From positions 868,001 through 932,000 of the forward strand of contig JAFREQ010000034.1 of NCBI GenBank assembly GCA_025331565.1: a stretch of 64,000 nucleotides of DNA. The letters are read 5' to 3'. Positions 54,882 through 64,000 of this stretch are shown piece after piece (the stretch's first letter is position 1; every line of letters starts with the position of its first letter). This DNA comes from Holacanthus passer (taxonomy: Eukaryota > Chordata > Actinopteri > Pomacanthidae). The notes below the pieces were generated by a model. That model was not told where the DNA came from. It saw nothing but the letters and a program-made list of their open reading frames with translations, and made no database searches. A program made the position numbers and the translations under genes.

Positions 54882-55340
54882 TACGACCCAAAACGTCCAA
54901 AAACGTTTTAAAATATAAATAAAACACAATGTGATAAATTGCTAATCCTTTTGGACATATACTCAATTGAAAACAGTCCAAAGACAATATATTTAATGCT
55001 CGACCTCATCAACGTCACTGATTTTTGTTAACATGTGCTTATTCTGAATTTGATGGCAGTAACGTTTAATGTTTCAAACAAGTTGAGACAGGAGCAACAA
55101 AAGACTGTGAAAGTTGTGGACTGATCCAAAAACACCTGTTTGGATCATTCCACAGGTAAACAGGTTCATTGGTAACAGGTGATAGTATCATGATTGGGTA
55201 TGAAAGGTTCATCCTGGAAAGACTCAGTCATTCACAAGAAAGGATGGAGAGAGGTTCACCACAGTTTGTTTGCAAATGATCACATTCTGTTTTATTTATG
55301 TTTTACACAGCGTCCAAACCTTTTTTTGCAATCTGGGTTG
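54882..55340 (+). mobile_element. Non-autonomous DNA-transposon fragment, copy 3
   Basis: Shares tgctaatccttttggaca-type sequence, tgatccaaaaacacctgttt and ggatggagagaggttcacca with copies 1 and 2. It has an internal deletion after that point and a right end near cgtccaaacctttttttgc. No coding capacity. Confidence 0.6.
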
Positions 55341-58300
55341 CACTTTGAGTATTATCTTCTGTTTGGCATACGATATAAAAATGTTTCACTTAATCAGGTG
55401 AAACAAAAGTCCTGGTAAAACCATAGAATGAAACCTTATCCAACAGAGCTTTGATATGAACTAAAAGTGAAGTTTACTGTATACTTCTCACAAATGCAAT
55501 TATGAAGTGCATCACTCATCCAAATTTCAAAATGCAATCCATGTTGTTTGAGTCAAATCGAGTTGGAAATGCAAAACGAAACATGTCGCCGTGGGCCGTA
55601 TTATGCAGTTGTGGGATGTATTATCTCCATCAGAGGTTTTTGTCAAATTCGATCAGTGGTGGCATAAATACACAAGTGCACAAAGTAAATGAACGAATAA
55701 ACAGACATCAGAACAAACAGAAGGAGACCAATCTGGAGTCCTCATAACTAGTTCAATTACCCCGATGTCATATTGTGTTTACATTCACATAGAAATTGGT
55801 CTGACTTGGGTTGAGATGTTTATGGATGTTAACACCCATCTGACATGTTTCCTTTAAACATATCTATGTATTTTCAGCATGGGAACTGACTTACTGCGAC
55901 ATGTGAAAACCGCTGATAGACAGGATAATGTGGGAACAATGAAGACGTGAGTTTTCATCAAGTGTTTCGCAATCGGAAAAATCATCATTAATGGGACGTA
56001 ACTGTCAAAGTGGACAGTTTTAAAGAGTGACAATATTTGCACATTACTCCAGAAACAATACCCAGTGCTTCTTCTTTATCCACCCGGTGTTTGTCTTGTG
56101 CGACAGTCAGCCTGGAGCCTCGAACAGGCGGCATCTGAGGGCAAAATAGTGGTCACATGGTGTGCGCCACTGAGTTGTCTGCAACATTTGACACAGGGTT
56201 TGATGGGCAAATTATCAAATGTAAGTTTACCTATATCTGAGCACATTAGAAAGCACTGACAAAATTCTTTACATAGTGCAAAAAAATACTGCAATTTTAT
56301 GACTGATACTTTTAAACTACAGTTCACAGTATGTCCTTAATGTAATACTATGGAAACAATACTCAATTATTTGCATGCTGATTGTGACACAACTAATATT
56401 ACAGGCTATAAATTGTAGCTAATCTACTCAGGTGCCAGGTATATACAGTTGCAGAACAGTGTAGCAGACAAAAGACATTGTTCCTGTGTGTTGTGATTTA
56501 GCTCAGGTAAACTGGCGATGACTCAATCACCACATGTTTTGCAGTCCCACATCCACTGCGTTCGGCTCGAGTTCAACAGGTGACGTCACTGTGTTGCTGA
56601 AAGGTTAATCATGTCATTTAAAGGTTATTGGCTTTTGCAGAGTTGGGAACAAGCGTGAAGGGATGGAATTGTGCGTTTAACTGACATCACATGTTCATAG
56701 GTTGACAAAGTTTAGGAATGCGAAGCGGACAGCGTGGAAATCTGTCCTTTTTTGGAGACAAAGGAAGGGGATATTGAAAAAGAGGCAGGGGTCTATTAGA
56801 ACATCCTAATCTGAGACCAATGGTTAGGAAATTGAATCAATTAGGAAGAAGAGGTCAGAGGAAATGGCCTCGGGGTCAGTGAACCCCACCTCTCAGCCGC
56901 AGGAAGGGCCCTGTCACAGACAACCTGGTTAACTTCTCTCTGCTGACAGGAGCTGATCTTTATTAAAAGCTTACATTAACTTACATTTAGCAGGTCCATA
57001 ATGGATGCTCCAGCCTTTCTATTGTACCCCAAAGATCACTCTTTTTTTCCATATAAACATCACTTGCCTGCTGACACACTTCAGAGGGAGCGTCTGATTT
57101 CAGCTCTCACTCTGCTTATGTGACTGTGTTGCAATGCACCACTTTAGGAAGCTAAAGAGAAATGAAAAGTAAGGAAGCGTGTAAGAGACTTGACTCATCC
57201 CCCACCAGCAGGGAGAAAGAAAAACTGGCTGGGGGTTTCTGTTCTGCTGTTGAAAGACTCCATATGGGCCGAATGAGGTTCATAGTCAGACCTTCTGCAT
57301 GGCTTTTCTGACCTGTGTGAGACCGAGGCAGGCTGGAAAGAAAGAACTAAGGGGCCACTCACTCTGGGCAAATATCAAAAAGCTCTGCTATTTGAGAAAA
57401 GCTGTCCTCAGTGTTGAGTCGCCAGTTGCAGAGTTGAGGCTCAGAGGATGAGACAAAGGAAGTATGTAAAGAAAACTGTCCTGAGCTAGAGGATGAGAGT
57501 AATGATATTTCTGTTTATCTGCAGAGATGGTCCTGAGGTATTTTTGGATGGCCGTTGTTTTTTCCTCCGTAAATTCCAGGTTCCGGCTGTTTTTCCTTCT
57601 CCTTGTTCCCAGCCTGTGAATGCCGGGCCGCTTCCTCTCCCTCCTTCCTATTCTGAGCCTCTGATTGCATGGAGGTGGGGGTGGTTAACAGGATAGTGTG
57701 TATATGTGTGCGAGAGCAGGAGGGAGTTGTGTGGGTGTGTGTGTGTGTGTGTGTTGTGAATCTGGGGGGAAGGAATGTTGCAATATGTATTTTTTCTGTC
57801 AGTCGGTTTAAACTAATGAGAGCGTGTGTGTCTGAGTGTGGGTCGGCTGTTGGGTGTGGAGGATGTAACCATTAAAGAGATCAGAGTGTCAACTGTTCCC
57901 CAAGTGCTGCTTTCTCCGATCCAGCTGGTGATGGGAGGTGTGTGTATGTGTGTGAGTGTGTGTGTGTGTGTGCACTCTATGCCCTACACGCTCCTCTCAG
58001 CAAGGAACAGACAGATGGATCTTTGCTTTGGCCAATGTTGTCTGAGTCTGGCTTCTGATCTGACTGTATGGTCCTGCTGCAGGCCAAATCACTCTGTAAA
58101 TTAACCTGCTTTTATCTCAACGAGCAAAGAGCTGCAAACGCCCCAGAGGAGGAAGACAAATGCATATAAATATAACGTTTGCATCTATACTGCGGTGTTA
58201 TATATGATCATAGTCAATTTGCTCTAATTGCATTCGCGCATCATCATATTTTCTTTGCACTTATTTCATGTCTTTGCATGTCAGGCAATAAACATCACAC

Positions 58301-58713
58301 AGAAAACATGCTGCATTTGTTTTGTTGGCTTTCGGTTGCCATGCAATCATACATGTTGATACAACATCAATCTCGCTAAAGCATTTTATTTGACACTTTG
58401 GAACGAGGTTATTAGACTGGCGTCTTATCTGCTGATGTCTTCATTTTGAGATTTTTACTAGTTTACAAACTCTGCGCTCCAGTTTATAAACTCAGAAAGG
58501 TTAGAAAAAGGAGGGTGAGTATCTATACTTGCCATCATCCAGCCATCGCCGTGTGATCCTGGGTCTAGCTGATTGCTAGATGTTATTGTAAACACTCTGA
58601 AGGAATCGCACAGAAACACATTTTTAGTCCAAAACTGAGAGTTTGTCAGTATCAGTTCAGCCTCTGTGTTTCTGTCCTTTCACAGCACAGAAACACGGAA
58701 TGATGTGACATCC

Positions 58714-59220
58714 TTAAAGAAGACGAGAAGATTGATAAGTATGAAGCTACTGCTAGCAGTTGGTTAGCTTAGCTTAGCAGTGGGGGAAAACTGCTAGCCT
58801 GGCTCTGTCCAAAGGTAACAAAACCACCACACCAGCCCCTTTAAATTCATTAATAACTTGTTGTGTCTAGTTTGTTTCAGTACAAAAATGTATCTTATGT
58901 ATCCACAGAAGATGAGAACAGCAGTGCTTGCAATTTCTGCTTTTATCTCAAGATCCCAAGGTAATTATTTTGTTATTTTGAGATAATAAAGATCATTTTA
59001 TTGTGATAATAGGTTAATTTATCTCATTATCTTGAGCAAACAAAAATGAATTTCTTACTTTAGAGGTGCGGGTAGGTGGATTTGTTAACTTAACAATAGC
59101 AGGCTAGCCGTTTCCCCCTGTTTCCAGTCTTTGTGCTAAGCTAAACTAACCGGGTGCTGGTGGTAGACAGATATAAGAGTGAGTATGTGCATTTCACAAA
59201 ATTTCAAACTATTCCTTTAA
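58714..59220. mobile_element. TTAA-ended palindromic repeat (piggyBac-like MITE)
   Basis: Both ends are TTAA with aaagaa/ttcc flanks. Inner arms ggttagcttagcttagca (58760s) and tgctaagctaaactaacc (59130s) are inverted copies, and tgctagcctggctctgtcc is the familiar signature of an abundant fish repeat. Confidence 0.6.
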
Positions 59221-62200
59221 ATTATTCCCACCAGAGTCAAACACATTTGGAGCAGGTGACATACAATAGTCGGTCAAAGGGGAAAGACAAGAAGACATGT
59301 GTGTCCTCCGGTCCTCTGGATGAACAGCTCAGTGTTGACATAAAAACAAAGTCACACTGCAGCCTGCTCCTCTGTTTATTGCACAACAAGCCACTTAAAC
59401 CACCGCCATATTGGATTTTTCCTCTGTCTACAGTTTTGAGCTCCATGACCAAGCTATGCTGTTAAATGTAGAGTGTAAACACACTGACGTGCACATGACA
59501 ACACCGTGTCAGACTCGTTTCTCCGTGGGAGTCTCCCGTTCATCTTCTCATTTCTCCAAACTGCACTGTTTTATGTAGCCTTTCAGATTTATAGAGGACG
59601 TTTTCCCTAAAGACTTGCGAGGTAAACAGCACATTGGTGTTTTCCCCATTTCTGCTTTTACTACCACTTGGCTTTGGCGAAAGCGCACGGTAAATTTCTG
59701 AAACTATTGTTCACATCTTTCCCATCCACCTCGCACAGTAAATCTCATATTTAGCACTTCGCCTGCCTCCTCTCAGGGACCTTCGGGGATATTCGGGCCG
59801 ACAGCTTAGACGCTTGAACACTTTTTTCATTCCACTTATATCTAGATTGGAGATAGACGCTGTAGCATTTGCCGGGGATTATGAAAAATGTTTCTTCCTC
59901 CAGACAGGCGAGAGCTTTCTGCTTCAAAAGATATGTTCTTATCCTCTTTCTCCATTGGACGGTTGTCTGGAATTTCCAGCTGAAAGCAAAGTGATAGGGG
60001 TGGTGTTATCTGTGTTTAGACTATAAATGTTTATGAGGGATATATTTTTCAGTGTAGCAAAAAACAGACCTTGTGTGTGAGTGTGTGTGTGTTATTGTAT
60101 GTAAGCATGCACGAAGGCCCGAGTTACACAGTCAGGTTAGAAATGCACAACTCACCACTGCTAAGGTTTATTTTACAGGGATAGAAGGAATTCGTCTTTT
60201 CCTGGACTCATACATCAATATGGCAGATGTTTCCTAAAGGATGGATCATGAGGCCTTTCAAACAGATTCACAAACTACCTTAATTGCTGTTTGTTTTGTC
60301 TCCCTCCACCTCCCCCCCACCTCCCCTCCTTCCACTCTCGGTCTTGCGTCAAACATCTGAAGAGCATTTTCAAGAACAAAAAGGAACTCATATCGCCGCT
60401 GCGTATTTGGCTCTTGAAAAAAAGGGGGAACTGTGTATTGTTTCCAAGCTTTTATCCGTCCACCATTTGATCTCCGCTCCCGTCCACAGTCCAAAATGTG
60501 CTCTGCCTGCTCCAGCTGAAAAGTGAATCCCATTCATGGTGTTTTTCCATGCCTGAGATGGGTATTGGGCGCTGATAGGATATCAAGCACACCTAAGTGC
60601 TTCCCTTTCCTCCCCCTCTTTATTTTCTTTCCTTTCCTCATCGGCCTCTGCCTCTCTATCAGGCCCCCCACACATGCTCTGTGTCACGTCCTGTAGCGAA
60701 TAACAGCCCTACCTTCCCTGGAAGGCACGGTGATAGCTGCCATAGATCAATCCTCCGCATGTGTACACGATTGATGGAAAGCTCAGGGAAAGATTTACTG
60801 TGGACGTTTTTTGGAAGACGGCAAGATTAGTCATGTTTTATCCTTCCAACGTTCACGATCTGTCTCACTCTCTGCCCTTTTCCTTCTCATTCACACATAC
60901 GATGACACGTACATATATATTTTTTTTATGTTCTTGCTTTCCCATCCCCCGGTGATTCACACTGAAGTGAATGCAAGGACTCTTAGAATTTGAAGCTCAC
61001 TCTCATTTCACCTCTTTCTGTGTGTTTATAGACCAGCAGCCATCTTTCAGCCCCCATTGCCATCAGGTAGGGCCGTGTTTGTTGATCTTGTCTTGGTGAC
61101 AACATGGGTTGCCAAGAGTCATCTGACCACTGCCGGACAAAAAAGGAGCAAGACCCCAATGCTTTGTCTTTTAAAATCGCCTCAACTCTAGAAAAATCTG
61201 TTTTGCTATAGAAAAGAAATCTCAAACTCTCCAGGATTTGCTGAACACTTCCTGAGGTTGTACAGGCACATCCAGGATTAAAATGAACGGTGTCATCACT
61301 CAAGCTCTAAAGTGGCACATTATCCCGAGCTGTCTATTTTTTTGGAAATCCTGGCAAATGCTGTGTTTGCTGTGAGAGACAAGTTGTTGGGGCTTGCCAA
61401 GGATGTATCGACAGGACAAGCTCCATCCTGACTGGCATCTTGCTTTCCCATCCAACAAGGGAAAGGGGAGGAATGACCTCATGTTGAAGTGACTCAACAT
61501 TTGTTTCGAGTAATACTCTACGTGCATGAGAATATCAGTGAACGCAGCATGATAATGAAATAAAGTCCTGAATGATGCGGTGATGCATGCGACTAACTGG
61601 CATTGCTTTGCATGGCATCAAGGGGAAGAAATGAGCTCATTGCACGGTGAAAACTATACTCAGTAAATTGACCGTGCGTGAGTTTAGAGTGCAGTTTATG
61701 GCTGCTTCCAGCCCCTCGCCCTCTCTGTGGCAGCGGTGATTCATGTGATTGAGACGAGTGTGGGAGGGGAAGTGGGGTGGAAGGGGAGGAAGAGAGGCAG
61801 GAAGTAGGGGGGAAAAGCTGGTCTATCAACGAGGCCTGATAATGGAGACCCACAGGAAACCGCTGAGGAGGATTTTCCACGATGTCGCACAGGAGCCCTG
61901 GCACTGAAGCCGACTAACACACACACATAAGTTATTTTACCCCTTCCCCACCCCCACCCCACCTCTAATCCCACACAAACAGGGCCACCCACGCCCACAT
62001 GGGTGTCATGTAATACAGCAGTGTCCCCACAGCCAAAAAAGTAGCCTCGCATCAAGCGTCTCAATCAGTGTTTTTAAGTTGATCGGTAGATCTGTCAGCA
62101 TGTCCTCCTTATCTCCCATTCTGGCTGCACCTGCTCCAGTGGGGGCACCGTGCCAGCTCCCATCCCGGCCCTGTCATTGGCTGGCAGCTCTCAGGTCCAC

Positions 62201-63298
62201 AGGGCATGTTGGCCAATAAACAAGATGAAAAGCGAGTGTACACAGAGATAGACGTGGCCCTCATCTTCCTCCCAATTTGAAACTTTAAAGCTTTGGACGC
62301 ACGAGCCGAGCTGCACCTCGCCACGTCGGATCTGACATCAAAACATATTCTTCAAATATGAGATGTCGCCAACCACTAAGAGAAAGGTGTCCAAAAGGAA
62401 CTTGGCTCCCCTCCAGATGAGCCTGAAAGGAGAACGAGGAGGCATGTGTGTTAATATGTGTGTGTGCGTCGGACATGTTTGTCCCGTACTCGGACAGGGA
62501 GGGGTCCTTGTTTTCCTTCTGCTCTTCCCTTTGGTTACTCTGTTGTTTCCCAGGCCCCCCCTGTATACAACACATCCCATTAGGAAGGCTACTGCTGCTG
62601 AGACTTCTTTCACACACATACACACACACAGGCTCTCATGTGCATGCACTCACACACACACACGGCATGAACCCAGGAGGAAAATCAATGCTGAGAAGAC
62701 CTTGCTTCTCTTCCTATGGTGCAGTCGTTAGGGAAATGGAGAGGCACTTCCATCTGCGTGCGCCTGCTGCTAACGACATCTTTAGGCCCTCCGACGCTGT
62801 TTAGCTGCTGCTGCTGTTTTTCCAACCCCTCGTCCTGGTTAAAGCATCAGCTCAAGTATATTTTCCCCCTCATTAACATAAACAGCTGCTTTTTGAACAT
62901 CTGCCAGATGAAGATTTAACTGTTACAATACCCTCATCGCTAACTTATTGATATTTAATGTCTGTTTTGATGGATGGGATGTTCATTTGCTCATCATGCT
63001 GTTGTGTTAGCCTTCGGGGGGGGGGGGTTTGATGATCATTTGTATTGTATGCGAGCCGTGTTTGCTGTGTGTGTGGCTCGACGTGGTGTGCGGCTCGTTT
63101 CAGAAGCTCACCATTCTCAGGACGTCCTGTAGAGCGGTCCCCCTCCCCCTCTGCCGAAAAAAGAAAAACACACACAAACAGACACAAACAGACACAAACA
63201 TGCACACACATACTTCATCCGAGCGACCCCCTCCCCTCCTTCTCTCTCACAGCTCTAGCTCCTTATCTTCAACGTCCAGGCAGCTGTGTGTTTGTCTG

Positions 63299-63334
63299 TA
63301 TGTGTGTGTGTGTGTGAAGGAGAGGAGACAGAAG

Positions 63335-63370
<36 letters not shown>

Positions 63371-63371
63371 A
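63299..63371 (+). repeat. Two (GT)n microsatellites
   Basis: GT runs at about 63299-63316 and 63338-63369, with a purine-rich spacer. Confidence 0.9.
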
Positions 63372-64000
63372 TCCATGTGTGTAAGCGCATATTGTGTGTG
63401 AAGGCAGGGAAATAGGTGTGAAGTACAGTCACCGAGGTTGCCTTTCAAGTTTTCCTTCCCCCGTGACTGTGGTCAGTGGTTGGAGTTGGGAGGGATCAGG
63501 ATTAACAGCTGCACAGGCTCGGTGAGTCTGTCGGACGCAGATGAAGGAAGGTCTACTCCACCGAGCAGTATCATAACCAGAGTTCATCCTAGGACTTTGT
63601 CTGCCAGCAGAAGGGTCCAGCATGATGTCATGTTGGAGACAAAAGAAAAAGCCGACTGAGGATGAGGATATATTGGAAATGTCTGGGAAAGCAAAGCATA
63701 AATAACATCCTTCACGGTAGACAGGCATCTCAGATTTTTTATGTATGACTATTTACTGAATATTTATATTTGATTTTCAGTACTATTGCCAATATGATAC
63801 CTGAGTTTCAGAATAGATACCCAAGCAGGACTTTTATTTTCCCCTTGGGCCGAGGCATATAAACCTTTTTTCAACAGCACCTTGTTTATTATTGAACAAA
63901 AGAAGCCAGACTTCTTAAATGTTAATGACAATGTTTGCGCTAATCCAAAAGTCAGGGGATCACTAACATTATTACATTCATTTTGAGGATGACCAAATTT

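Larger units (their letters stand above)
46300..64000. other. Noncoding region upstream of dll4
   Basis: 17.7 kb without a supportable coding exon. The first kilobase is relatively CpG-rich. Contains the listed microsatellites and repeats and two perfect cAMP-response palindromes TGACGTCA at 49945-49952 and 56581-56588. It may hold distal dll4 enhancers. Confidence 0.5.

Noticed and set aside
60983..61303. 106-codon minus-strand frame upstream of dll4
   Set aside because: Ordinary-looking composition but no recognised family, no splice partners and no conserved motif.
1..64000. CRISPR arrays, prokaryotic operons, phage or plasmid modules
   Set aside because: Repeats present are microsatellites and transposon ends, and genes are spliced vertebrate genes.

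Overview
The window looks like nuclear DNA of a ray-finned (probably percomorph) fish. It has spliced vertebrate genes with GT-AG introns, many CA/GT microsatellites, and dispersed repeats of kinds common in teleosts. The species cannot be named from the sequence. No prokaryotic, viral or plasmid gene organisation is present.

Three genes can be read with confidence. (1) 1..27373 (+) is the 3' half of ino80, the ATPase of the INO80 chromatin remodeller. It has 19 coding exons here, 857 residues in one continuous spliced frame, and runs in from beyond the left edge. (2) 31245..32094 (-) is a complete three-exon gamma-glutamylcyclotransferase gene of 196 residues, best called chac1. (3) 37605..45820 (-) is a complete 11-exon delta-like 4 gene, dll4, of 690 residues once one frameshift in its eighth EGF repeat is allowed for. 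ino80 and chac1 converge tail to tail. chac1 lies downstream of dll4 on the same strand. This is the human chromosome 15 order DLL4-CHAC1-INO80, and it supports all three ortholog calls.

Layout: 1-28.8 kb ino80 exons, introns and 3' UTR; 28.8-30.7 kb intergenic, with a 22-bp inverted repeat; 30.7-32.8 kb chac1 and its CCAAT-rich upstream region; 32.8-36.5 kb noncoding; 36.5-46.3 kb dll4; 46.3-64 kb noncoding DNA upstream of dll4, with microsatellites and repeat copies. The large ino80 introns hold several non-autonomous DNA-transposon copies, a perfect-arm hairpin, and AT-core homeodomain-like motif clusters.

The genes act in different processes. INO80 works on nucleosomes in the nucleus. 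Dll4 is a membrane Notch ligand. Chac1 is a cytosolic glutathione-degrading enzyme that has also been reported to block Notch maturation, so a Notch ligand and a reported Notch antagonist sit next to each other. The observations most worth checking are the one-base frame break in dll4, the tiny last dll4 exon (Val plus stop) that completes its PDZ ligand, and an RBPJ/ETS/SOX motif cluster in dll4 intron 3. I found no convincing unknown multi-gene system; novelty here is at the level of gene structure and regulatory DNA.
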